Source of the DNA: a virus
Virus record (IMG/VR): IMGVR_UViG_3300042945_000786
Location: 1-52,740 of that record
Direction: 5' to 3' (one strand)
DNA length: 52,740 nt
Of this stretch, positions 5,424 to 11,355 are shown piece by piece. A model generated the notes under the pieces. The model had not been told where the DNA came from and did not search any database. It saw only the letters and a program-made list of their open reading frames with translations. Position 1 is the stretch's first letter, and each line of letters opens with the position of its first letter. The position numbers and the translations under genes are program-made.

Positions 5424-6084
5424 GATGTCCGAAGAGGAGAAGAAGCAAGAGGAAATCAAGGTCCAGCAGCGCGTGATCATGGCGTCGGCAATAGCCAAGG
5501 GTCGCGGCAAGCTGCCGGGGTGGGCGTATGAAATGATCCGCGAGATGCAAGACCCCGAGATAAACTTCGAGGATGCGATCCGTCGCCACCTCACAGGCGA
5601 CCAGCCAGACGACTACAGTATGCGTCGACCCAACCGGAAGATGTATCACCTCAGCCGGATCATCGCCCCCACCTCAGACCGCAAGGGTGTCGGGCACATC
5701 GTCATCCACAACGACACCAGCGGCTCGGTGAGCGACAAGGCACTGACCTACTTTCTCGGTGCCATGAACGCACTGGCAGAGGAACTGCGCCCCGCCAGCA
5801 TCACAGTCATCGCCTGCGACTACTCGATCCAGTCGGTCACCCGATACGAAGAGGGCGAACCGATCACCATGCTCAACGCCAAGGGCCGGGGCGGCACCCT
5901 CGTCAGGCCGGTGTTTGACTACATCGAAGACAATCAGATCGAGGTCGATCACTTCATCAGCTTCACCGACCTTGAGATCAACGACTTCCCAAAAGATGCG
6001 CCCGACTACCCCGTCCTCTGGGTGTCGTGCGGCCTGCGCCATGCGCCGTTCGGTCAGGTCATCAAGTTCAACATGAAAGGATAG
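5407..6084 (+). CDS. DUF2201 VWA-like C-terminal half (frameshifted)
   Basis: Residues EEEKKQEEIKVQQRV form a charged linker, and a VWA-like domain follows: HNDTSGSVSDKALTYFLGAM carries a D-T-S-G-S metal-site (MIDAS)-like motif. ITVIACDYSIQSV and GRGGTLVRPVFDYI follow, as in DUF2201. The frame has only a TTG at 5407 and an ATG at 5425 with poor ribosome sites, consistent with this being the 3' half of one gene whose 5' half is 4989-5423. The halves overlap by 17 bases. Expression as one protein would need a +1 shift at the C8 run or a correction of that run. Confidence 0.65.
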   Translation: MVFEPEMSEEEKKQEEIKVQQRVIMASAIAKGRGKLPGWAYEMIREMQDPEINFEDAIRRHLTGDQPDDYSMRRPNRKMYHLSRIIAPTSDRKGVGHIVIHNDTSGSVSDKALTYFLGAMNALAEELRPASITVIACDYSIQSVTRYEEGEPITMLNAKGRGGTLVRPVFDYIEDNQIEVDHFISFTDLEINDFPKDAPDYPVLWVSCGLRHAPFGQVIKFNMKG

Positions 6085-6087
6085 CGG

Positions 6088-6846
6088 ATGAGAAAGAAAA
6101 CCAGAGAGGAATTGGTCGCAACCTACAAGATGGTCAAGGTGCAATGTGCCTTGACCGCTCAGATGATGGGCATCATCAAGCAAATCTGCGGAAGATACTT
6201 GTCTCCAGATGAGGTGGAGGCAATTGCATATAACCGATACGACATACCGACCGAGTTGAAGGGGAGTTCAGCAAAGATAAGAAGCACAATGGGATCGCAT
6301 AGCATCGTGAACACAGTGCGATCCTCGATAGTCAGCATCAGAGACAGAAGAGACGACATGTGCTATGATGATGGCGGCATGTCTGGCGTCCAGATAGCGA
6401 TGAACAAGGTTGTGCCTGATATAGTCGAGACCATCAAGACCTTCGTCAAGACGGTCAGCATCAAGGTCACGTTCAACAGGCACGAGGAAGCCATCGTAGC
6501 CAAGACCCCTGTCGTCTATGTCTCTCCCAACTGGACCCGGTCTGTGAAGAAGGCTGGGCTTGAGTTCGCCAGCGATCCGAGGCGAAACTACGCCATCACC
6601 AAGGCGCGCCGCATCCAGTCGGCTGCGGTTGAGGACGTAAGGATGCAAGCCTTCGAGGTCGAGGCGCTCTACTACTACAAGAAGCAACTGCTGAGGACGA
6701 AAGGCTATGTCTTCGCCCAGACCTTCATGAAGGATGGCAGCGTTCACAACACATTCGAACCCTCGTTCGCAACGGCATTCGATACAGGGTTTCGCAGGGC
6801 GCAGGAGCGCCTGTTCAAAGTAATCGCAGCACAGATGGAGGGCTGA
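6088..6846 (+). CDS. Hypothetical protein, 252 aa
   Basis: No family recognised. It is basic and mixed alpha/beta, with an N-terminal helical part (MRKKTREELVATYKMVKVQC), a segment RSSIVSIRDRRDDMCYDDGG, a strand-rich middle (FVKTVSIKVTFNRHEEAIVA) and a C-terminal part rich in aromatic residues (EALYYYKKQLLRTKGYVFAQ). It follows the VWA half by three bases and is followed without a gap by an HTH gene, so it is co-transcribed with both. Local base use is slightly more A/T-rich than its neighbours, hinting at a different origin. Confidence 0.7.
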   Translation: MRKKTREELVATYKMVKVQCALTAQMMGIIKQICGRYLSPDEVEAIAYNRYDIPTELKGSSAKIRSTMGSHSIVNTVRSSIVSIRDRRDDMCYDDGGMSGVQIAMNKVVPDIVETIKTFVKTVSIKVTFNRHEEAIVAKTPVVYVSPNWTRSVKKAGLEFASDPRRNYAITKARRIQSAAVEDVRMQAFEVEALYYYKKQLLRTKGYVFAQTFMKDGSVHNTFEPSFATAFDTGFRRAQERLFKVIAAQMEG

Positions 6847-7038
6847 ATGGCAACGAAGAAGATGGTGGGCGTGAACAAATACATCGAGTGCGCCAACGCG
6901 GGGATGAGCAAGGCAGAGGCAGCGGCTGCTCTCGGCGTCAGCATTCAGGCAGTGTTCAACGCAGCAAAGAAGTTCGGCATCACATACCGGGATGGCCGAC
7001 TGAAGAAAGTGCAAGGGAACTTTTCTGATGCAGCGTGA
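6847..7038 (+). CDS. Small helix-turn-helix protein, 63 aa
   Basis: It contains a clear helix-turn-helix: ANAGMSKAEAAAALGVSIQA followed by VFNAAKKFGI. This is similar to small phage regulators and to the DNA-binding part of transposon- and phage-encoded resolvase-like proteins. It is basic at both ends and probably binds DNA as a local regulator. The start directly follows the previous stop (TGAATG) with GGAGGGC nearby. Its 3' end overlaps the gene at 7028. Confidence 0.65.
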   Translation: MATKKMVGVNKYIECANAGMSKAEAAAALGVSIQAVFNAAKKFGITYRDGRLKKVQGNFSDAA

Positions 7039-7195
7039 TGAAGACGAGAACGCGATCATGCGGAGCAAGCTAGCCAAGCAACGGAGCGAACTGGCTAGGA
7101 TGACAGAACTGATCAAGCAGCTTTCCGAGGACAAGAGGAAGCTGGTTCTGGACTTGGAGCGACTGAGAAAGATGATCGGAGGGAGCAATGGCTAA
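7028..7195 (+). CDS. Coiled-coil microprotein, 55 aa
   Basis: A heptad-patterned charged peptide (MRSKLAKQRSELARMTELIK, then QLSEDKRKLVLDLERLRKMI) predicts a single coiled coil. It overlaps the HTH gene by 11 bases and the next gene by 8, typical of tightly coupled early phage genes. A dimerising accessory or regulatory partner of the neighbouring HTH protein is conceivable but not shown. Confidence 0.5.
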   Translation: MQRDEDENAIMRSKLAKQRSELARMTELIKQLSEDKRKLVLDLERLRKMIGGSNG

Positions 7196-7379
7196 GTGGA
7201 CTGAACCGAATATCAAAGACCTGTTCGCTACGCTGAACCGCATCGAGCGGGTGGCTGAACTGATCGCCAATGACAAGACGGCAAGCACACACTGGAACGT
7301 GCAGCGTGCCAACGAGATCAAGACCCTCGCGCAGATCGCGGCGAGGATAGTGCAGGAGCCGATCAACAATGGAGAATAA
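7188..7379 (+). CDS. Hypothetical helical protein, 63 aa
   Basis: A small amphipathic helical protein (MAKWTEPNIKDLFATLNRIE, RVAELIANDKTASTHWNVQR). GGAGGGAGCA precedes the ATG and the start overlaps the stop of the coiled-coil gene. Family not recognised. Confidence 0.6.
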   Translation: MAKWTEPNIKDLFATLNRIERVAELIANDKTASTHWNVQRANEIKTLAQIAARIVQEPINNGE

Positions 7380-7380
7380 G

Positions 7381-7548
7381 ATGACGTTCAAAGAAAAAGC
7401 AGCAATCGCAGCGATGAAAGAACTTCTTCGTCACTTCGATTTTGAAAAACCCGACGAAGACGCGGAGGCCGTGTCGTTCTGGGCGTGGTGGGTAGCTGAA
7501 CACCTCGACGCCAGACGGAAGGAGGCGAGTGAAGATGGCGACGCATGA
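7381..7548 (+). CDS. Hypothetical acidic protein, 55 aa
   Basis: It starts MTFKEKAAIAAMKELLRHFD and contains a Trp cluster (VSFWAWWVAEHLDARRKEAS). It follows the previous stop by one base, with GGAGAATAAG as ribosome site, and overlaps the following gene. No family recognised; the composition is typical of small early phage proteins. Confidence 0.5.
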   Translation: MTFKEKAAIAAMKELLRHFDFEKPDEDAEAVSFWAWWVAEHLDARRKEASEDGDA

Positions 7549-7687
7549 GGAGCCGCTGCCCAAGTGGCTGGAGCAGGAGCTGCGGGCGCAGGCCCTAGCT
7601 CCGAGGCCCGTGGTACAATCACCGAAGCAACCGAAGCGAGAGCCGTCGAAGGCGGCCTATGGGAGGGGAGAAGATTGTCCTTACTGA
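7535..7687 (+). CDS. Hypothetical basic protein, 50 aa
   Basis: A Pro/Lys/Arg-rich, probably unstructured peptide (MATHEEPLPKWLEQELRAQA, later KQPKREPSKAAYGRGEDCPY). The ribosome site GGAGGCGAGTGAAG is good. Its 3' end overlaps the TTG-started gene at 7675. The C-terminal CPY may suggest part of a metal site, but this is weak. Confidence 0.45.
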   Translation: MATHEEPLPKWLEQELRAQALAPRPVVQSPKQPKREPSKAAYGRGEDCPY

Positions 7688-7926
7688 CTGTGACTGTTCT
7701 CAGCGTGACGCTGTCTCCGATGTGGAGCGGGTACGTTGGGATGTACGCTGACCCGGCGCACTGCCGAGCGATGCAGGACCTGATCGCCGAGGATGACCCC
7801 GGCGCTGTGGTTCGCTGTGAGAATGTGGTGCTGCACGAGCCTGTGCCCGTGCCGCCGCCGAGACCTGACAACCTGAAACCGCGCTACGTTCCCGTGCCGG
7901 TGCCACCGATGAGGCCGATGAAATGA
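7675..7926 (+). CDS. Small exported or membrane-anchored protein, 83 aa
   Basis: The start is taken as the TTG at 7675, preceded by GGAGGGGAGAAGA. The N-terminus SLLTVTVLSVTLSPMWSGYV is hydrophobic like a signal peptide. The mature part has two Cys (HCRAMQ, VVRCEN) and a Pro/Val-rich tail of PVPVPP-like repeats. It could be a periplasmic or spanin-like small protein, but it is in the early rather than the lysis region. Family not recognised. Confidence 0.5.
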   Translation: MSLLTVTVLSVTLSPMWSGYVGMYADPAHCRAMQDLIAEDDPGAVVRCENVVLHEPVPVPPPRPDNLKPRYVPVPVPPMRPMK

Positions 7927-8126
7927 CAAAGAAGAAAGACCCAAAGCCGCGCTTGGCGTTTGTCGAGACGCCGTTGACTGCGGAAGAGGAAGCCGAGCGC
8001 GTGGAGTTGATGCGCGAGTTGGGTTTCGACACGAGCCCGCTTGCTGGAAACAGGAACTGGCTGCGGCAGTTCCGGCTGTTCAAGGAGTTACGTGATCGGA
8101 TCGCGGCGCTGGAGGGGAAGTCATGA
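7923..8126 (+). CDS. Hypothetical protein, 67 aa
   Basis: A basic N-terminus (MTKKKDPKPRLAFVETPLTA) leads into an acidic-basic helix (EEEAERVELMRELGFDTSPL) and a C-terminal amphipathic helix. It overlaps both neighbours by four bases (ATGA), showing coupling. No family recognised. Confidence 0.6.
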   Translation: MTKKKDPKPRLAFVETPLTAEEEAERVELMRELGFDTSPLAGNRNWLRQFRLFKELRDRIAALEGKS

Positions 8127-8206
8127 TCACCGAAGAAGAAGTCGAGCGCGCCGTGACCGAGGCTTTCAAGATCGTGTTCAGGAAGTGGAAGAGGGAGGAG
8201 AAGTGA
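8123..8206 (+). CDS. Microprotein, 27 aa
   Basis: A 27-residue helix (ITEEEVERAVTEAFKIVFRK) between two genes. It is linked to the upstream one by ATGA (8123-8126) and to the downstream one by a shared A at 8206 (TGATG). GGAGGGGAAGTC precedes the ATG. Coding status is inferred from the exact overlaps. Confidence 0.4.
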   Translation: MITEEEVERAVTEAFKIVFRKWKREEK

Positions 8207-8568
8207 TGACCGACGACCCAGTGGAGCAGGCTCTGGCAGAACTTCAAGACCTTGTGAAATGCCGTTGCCATCCAGCCTACACAGGCAGAGGTCTGCGCGA
8301 TCCTGACTGCGAGTGTGACAGTGCCGAAGCCCTGAAGGTATTAGCCGACCGCATTGAAGCCCAAGCCGCGGAGATCGAGAGGCTGGAGAAAGCGTGCGCC
8401 GAGTGGGCCGAAGTGTCGCAGTCGAATTATCAGCGAGCAAAGTCGGCAGAGGCCAAGCTGGCGATGGCGTTGGAGGCGGGAAAAACGATGGATGACGGGT
8501 GCGACTGTGAACGGTGCAACAAAGCCCGCGCCACCCTCGCAGAACTGAAAGGACAGGACGATGACTGA
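8206..8568 (+). CDS. Cys-rich coiled-coil early protein, 120 aa (paralogue A)
   Basis: The N-terminal part has CRCHP and CECDS cysteine groups, a coiled-coil middle contains RIEAQAAEIERLEKACAEWA, and the C-terminus has CDCERCNKARATLAELK. The Cys pairs suggest a small zinc-binding unit. The AQAAEIERL and ARATLAEL segments are repeated in the next two genes, so the three are partial paralogues or share exchanged segments. GGAGGAGAAGTG precedes the ATG. Function unknown. Confidence 0.6.
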   Translation: MTDDPVEQALAELQDLVKCRCHPAYTGRGLRDPDCECDSAEALKVLADRIEAQAAEIERLEKACAEWAEVSQSNYQRAKSAEAKLAMALEAGKTMDDGCDCERCNKARATLAELKGQDDD

Positions 8569-9201
8569 CATTACACACGAAGCGCCTGAGCGGATATGGG
8601 CTTGGGGTTGGCTGGCCGACAGTGTTTGGCAAGAGCAGACTTGGCAGCATGAAGATGAGCCGATGAGCACAGTGGAATACGTCCGAGCCGATCTGGTGCA
8701 GGCAGCGGAACAGCGGGGCTACGCCAATGCAATGGAAGCGGAGCGCAAACTGCACGAAGACCTGATCAAAGCCCAAGCCGCCGAGATCGAGAGGCTGCGG
8801 GGTGCGCTGACCACCTGCGAGAAATACCGTGACGCCTACGACGAGATGGGCAGGATCGGGACGCAGGCAGTGCGTGATCTTGAGGACAAGCTGGCGAAGG
8901 CGGTAAATGTCATTGATTGGGCTTTGATTTGTTGGGATGACCACAACAAGCATGGATACAACATGCAAGGCGATTGGGTTTCTGATGCCCGCGCCACCCT
9001 CGCAGAACTTACAGGAGGCAAGGATGAGTGATAACGACCTGATCCGCAGGGGCGATGCGATTAATGCCTGTCGCCAGTCCGTGCATCGTTATGAAGCGCA
9101 CGACGCCATCGACGCTCTGCCCGCCGTAAAGCCGCCTGCGCTGGATGCAGCTTCCGACAGCATCGAAGCCCAAGCCGCCGAGATCGAGAGGCTGCGGGGT
9201 G
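8356..9201 (+). repeat. Dispersed direct repeats shared by three adjacent genes
   Basis: A 34-base stretch beginning GCCCAAGCCGCCGAGATCGA is identical at 8771-8804 and 9168-9201, with a near copy from 8356. A second 23-base stretch beginning GCCCGCGCCACCCTCGCAGA is identical at 8524-8546 and 8987-9009. They encode AQAAEIERL and ARATLAEL. The nucleotide identity suggests recent duplication or gene conversion. Confidence 0.75.
8561..9031 (+). CDS. Hypothetical early protein, 156 aa (paralogue B)
   Basis: The N-terminus (THEAPERIWAWGWLADSVWQ, later STVEYVRADLVQAAEQ) resembles small phage accessory proteins known from many early regions. The middle is a coiled coil with KAQAAEIERLRGAL, and the end repeats DARATLAELTGGK. 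It overlaps paralogue A by 8 bases and paralogue C by 8. Role unknown; the N-terminal segment is typically found in variable accessory gene cassettes. Confidence 0.6.
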   Translation: MTDITHEAPERIWAWGWLADSVWQEQTWQHEDEPMSTVEYVRADLVQAAEQRGYANAMEAERKLHEDLIKAQAAEIERLRGALTTCEKYRDAYDEMGRIGTQAVRDLEDKLAKAVNVIDWALICWDDHNKHGYNMQGDWVSDARATLAELTGGKDE

Positions 9202-9335
9202 ATATTGAACGCGGCCTGTCTGTGGCGAAAGAGATTGAGAAGGCGTGTCGCGGACTGCGAGATGAAGCCCAACCGATGACTGCCAAGGATGCTACGCGCT
9301 TGATAATCGCGGCCCTGAAAGGAGCCACGCAATGA
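9024..9335 (+). CDS. Hypothetical early protein, 103 aa (paralogue C)
   Basis: It starts MSDNDLIRRGDAINACRQSV and AHDAIDALPAV, a segment common in small phage accessory proteins. It continues with the shared coiled coil SIEAQAAEIERLRGDIERGL and a C-terminal AKDATRLIIAALKGA. The ATG is preceded by AGGAGGCAAGG. Overlaps on both sides indicate coupling. Function unknown. Confidence 0.6.
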   Translation: MSDNDLIRRGDAINACRQSVHRYEAHDAIDALPAVKPPALDAASDSIEAQAAEIERLRGDIERGLSVAKEIEKACRGLRDEAQPMTAKDATRLIIAALKGATQ

Positions 9336-10027
9336 CCGACTACACCACCGACCACCGCTTCAATCTTGAGGCTTACCTTGCGACCCACACCCTGCCCAAG
9401 GGCTTGGGCGACACGGAAAGCGCCTGCACTCTGGCCGCTATCAATCTCGCCATGTCTGGAGATTTAACGGACGACATTCCAGACTGCATGTCGGAGGTCT
9501 TGGGCAGGGCCGCAATCGGTCTGCAAGATGCCATGCCCGACGAAATGCGTAATGGCCAGCGATACAAGCGGCTCATTCCCGACATGCCCGGCACTGGTCG
9601 GGCGCAAGAGCAAGAGCGCCTTGCAATCATGCTCGATTGGGTGTGGACGGCAGTGTTGCCTCACCTCCAGCCTATCGCGGATAAGGACGGCTTTGGGGAG
9701 CAGTGGCGGCTGATGTGCAAAGAGCGGACACCCGATGCCGCCGCCGCTGCCTCCGATGCCGCCGCCCGTGCCGCCGCCGCTGCCGCCAATGCCGCCCGTG
9801 CCGCCGATGCTGCCGCCAATGACGCCCGTGCCGCCGATGCCGCCGCCGCTGCCTCCGATGCCGCCGCCGCTGCCGCCAATGACGACGCCTATGCCGCCAC
9901 CTATGCCGCCAATGCCGCCGCCTATGCCGCCGCCGCCCCCTCCGTCGCCGCTGCTGACTTCTGGGCGACTGTAGACCCCATCGGCGTATTGGAACGCATG
10001 ACTTATCTGACAGGAGCCAAACCATGA
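9332..10027 (+). CDS. Early protein with long Ala-rich repeat insertion, 231 aa
   Basis: Residues 1-130 look like a normal folded domain (HTLPKGLGDTESACTLAAIN, CMSEVLGRAAIGLQDAMPDE, IMLDWVWTAVLPHLQPIADK). Residues about 134-202 are a low-complexity run of Ala with periodic Asp, Asn, Arg and Tyr, encoded by GCC-rich repeats. The C-terminal 25 residues (FWATVDPIGVLERMTYLTGA) are again ordinary. Ala-rich insertions of this kind occur in other phage early proteins and vary in length by slippage. Starts with an ATGA overlap; ends overlapping the next start. Confidence 0.65.
   Translation: MTDYTTDHRFNLEAYLATHTLPKGLGDTESACTLAAINLAMSGDLTDDIPDCMSEVLGRAAIGLQDAMPDEMRNGQRYKRLIPDMPGTGRAQEQERLAIMLDWVWTAVLPHLQPIADKDGFGEQWRLMCKERTPDAAAAASDAAARAAAAAANAARAADAAANDARAADAAAAASDAAAAAANDDAYAATYAANAAAYAAAAPSVAAADFWATVDPIGVLERMTYLTGAKP
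9735..9945 (+). repeat. GCC-rich degenerate triplet repeat
   Basis: About 210 bases built from GCC, GCTGCC, GATGCC and AATGCC units inside the gene at 9332. The other frames read as poly-Pro/Met (plus strand) and poly-Gly (minus strand), which creates long spurious ORFs. Likely a slippage-prone tract. Confidence 0.75.
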
Positions 10028-10245
10028 CCGACGACCTCCGCGTCCAACTGCAAGAGCAGGCGCGACAGGCAAAGTATTGGCAGGAGCGCGCCGAATACTG
10101 GCGAGACCTATGGTCACGGACCGCGAACCGCCTGATGCAGGTCGACCCAGAGTTCAACAAGCCGAGCGAGACCGTGGCCGACGAACTGAAGAGGCTTGAG
10201 CGCATTCTGTCGAGCGACAACCCAAACCCGTGGAAGGACGTGTGA
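10024..10245 (+). CDS. Hypothetical coiled-coil protein, 73 aa
   Basis: A charged helical protein starting MTDDLRVQLQEQARQAKYWQ, with aromatic residues spaced along the helix and a second helix SETVADELKRLERILSSD. It is coupled by ATGA to the Ala-rich gene and by TGATG to the next. No family recognised. Confidence 0.6.
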   Translation: MTDDLRVQLQEQARQAKYWQERAEYWRDLWSRTANRLMQVDPEFNKPSETVADELKRLERILSSDNPNPWKDV

Positions 10246-10658
10246 TGCCCGTCGAAATCATACTACCAGCCTACAACATCAATCCCGTGCTGGCTCGCAA
10301 GCATGAGGCGAAGATCGCCACCTTCATGCACCGGCAGAGGAACGTCGAGTTGAACAGAACGGCGGACTTGCCAGACGACTCGCCCATGAGAAAGGCCCCG
10401 CGCCTTAGGTCGGAGTCGAAGCCGACCCAATCCAACAGAGACAAGCCTCTTGTCCCAACTGACAGGGTTCTCCTTGCCCTGCTGAGGGGGCAGAAGCTAA
10501 CATCAACCGAGATCATGCGCGCGACTGGGCTTAACAGGGATACCCTCAGGGCGGCGCTGCTCAGGCTTTCCAGCCGTGGTCTTCTCATCAAGGAGGTGCG
10601 CGGCAATCACATCACATGGCACACAGTAGGGGAACAGACGCATGTCGAAGAAGCGTAG
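10245..10658 (+). CDS. Winged-helix DNA-binding protein, 137 aa
   Basis: After a basic, probably disordered N-terminus comes a winged-helix-like domain at roughly residues 65-130: VPTDRVLLALLRGQKLTSTE, IMRATGLNRDTLRAALLRLS, then SRGLLIKEVRGNHITWH. This fits a MarR/DprA-type or generic wHTH regulator. A transcription-regulator role near the end of the early operon is inferred. The ATG at 10245 overlaps the previous stop and has GGAAGGACG upstream; an in-frame GTG/ATG further upstream lies inside the previous gene. Confidence 0.65.
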   Translation: MPVEIILPAYNINPVLARKHEAKIATFMHRQRNVELNRTADLPDDSPMRKAPRLRSESKPTQSNRDKPLVPTDRVLLALLRGQKLTSTEIMRATGLNRDTLRAALLRLSSRGLLIKEVRGNHITWHTVGEQTHVEEA

Positions 10659-10890
10659 CGCCGATGTAGGCATTACCGAAAAGCAGTTCGACAGGATCAT
10701 GGAGTCGATCCCGAAGCAACTCCGTCCTGTCGATGTGTCGAAGCTACTGGCCTCGATCATCTACTCATACGACATGGTCGAGGAGACACCGGCCATCCTG
10801 TCCTACGCCGTGATCCTGCTGCGCGAGGCTGGCGTGGTGATTGATCCCAGCACCGGCACCATGACGCGCGAAAAAGTTCAAGTGCACTAA
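10642..10890 (+). CDS. Hypothetical protein, 82 aa
   Basis: It is basic at the start (MSKKRSADVGITEKQFDRIM) then helical (QLRPVDVSKLLASIIYSYDM, LSYAVILLREAGVVIDPSTG). It overlaps the winged-helix gene by 17 bases and is the last gene of the plus-strand early run, ending five bases before the terminator hairpin. Family not recognised. Confidence 0.6.
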   Translation: MSKKRSADVGITEKQFDRIMESIPKQLRPVDVSKLLASIIYSYDMVEETPAILSYAVILLREAGVVIDPSTGTMTREKVQVH

Positions 10891-10895
10891 AAAAT

Positions 10896-10917
10896 GGGGG
10901 GTGGACAGCCACCCCCC
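10896..10917. terminator. Strong hairpin between converging operons
   Basis: GGGGGGTGG (10896-10904) and CCACCCCCC (10909-10917) form a perfect 9-bp stem with the loop ACAG. It is preceded by an A-run (AAAAAAT) that becomes a U-run for minus-strand transcripts. It is therefore best suited to stop the leftward primase operon and probably also ends the early plus operon. Confidence 0.75.
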
Positions 10918-10986
10918 TAAGTCCACTGTCAGATGTCAGGTCAGGTCAGAGAACCAATGTCCTTATAGGAGTCTTTTAGACCATGG

Positions 10987-11355
10987 TCAACCACCTTGTC
11001 CATGTCTGTCTCGTGACATCCTGCATTCATACGCTATGGCCTCATAGGCAGCAGCATCAACGTAGTTGTCCTTGTGTGTCCTGCCTTGCATGGTCCTCAC
11101 ATCCTTGACCATCGTCATCATCTTGGCGATGTCCTCTCCGTCGAGCGGCACATTGATGCGATACTTGGCCTTGATCCATGCGGAGAACAGGATCGCTGCA
11201 TTCTCCATGTTCCTGACCACATCGCCATACTGAACTTCTCTATGTATGCCAGTGATCTTGATTGCTTCAGCAAGGACAGAGACCCTGTCAGACAGCGGGC
11301 GCTTTGGCCCGCCGTTCTGCTCGATCCAGTCCTCGAGGTCAATCTGTTCGGTCAA
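10987..11355 (-). CDS. DUF6378-like protein, 122 aa
   Basis: It matches the layout of phage DUF6378 proteins: RVSVLAEAIKITGIHREVQY, YGDVVRNMENAAILFSAWIK, then VPLDGEDIAKMMTMVKDVRT and a conserved H-K-D-N-Y-V-D-A-A-A-Y-E segment. The biochemical role is unknown; members lie among nucleotide-metabolism and replication genes. Its start overlaps the primase-helicase stop by four bases (ATGA), so the two are translated together. Last gene before the shared terminator. Confidence 0.75.
   Translation of the reverse strand: MTEQIDLEDWIEQNGGPKRPLSDRVSVLAEAIKITGIHREVQYGDVVRNMENAAILFSAWIKAKYRINVPLDGEDIAKMMTMVKDVRTMQGRTHKDNYVDAAAYEAIAYECRMSRDRHGQGG

Noticed and set aside
7700-8968. 422-codon minus-strand ORF across several small plus-strand genes
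   Set aside because: The plus-strand genes here have good SD sites and ATGA overlaps; the minus ORF is compositionally unlike a protein gene.
8356-9201. Possible CRISPR-like repeat array
   Set aside because: Only two or three copies, spaced by 400 bases and inside coding genes; no array and no cas genes. The Cas4-like nuclease at 13780 is a common phage recombination enzyme.
9464-10117. Gly/Ile repeat minus-strand ORF that looks collagen-like
   Set aside because: It is the reverse reading of the GCC-rich Ala repeat; no start signals.
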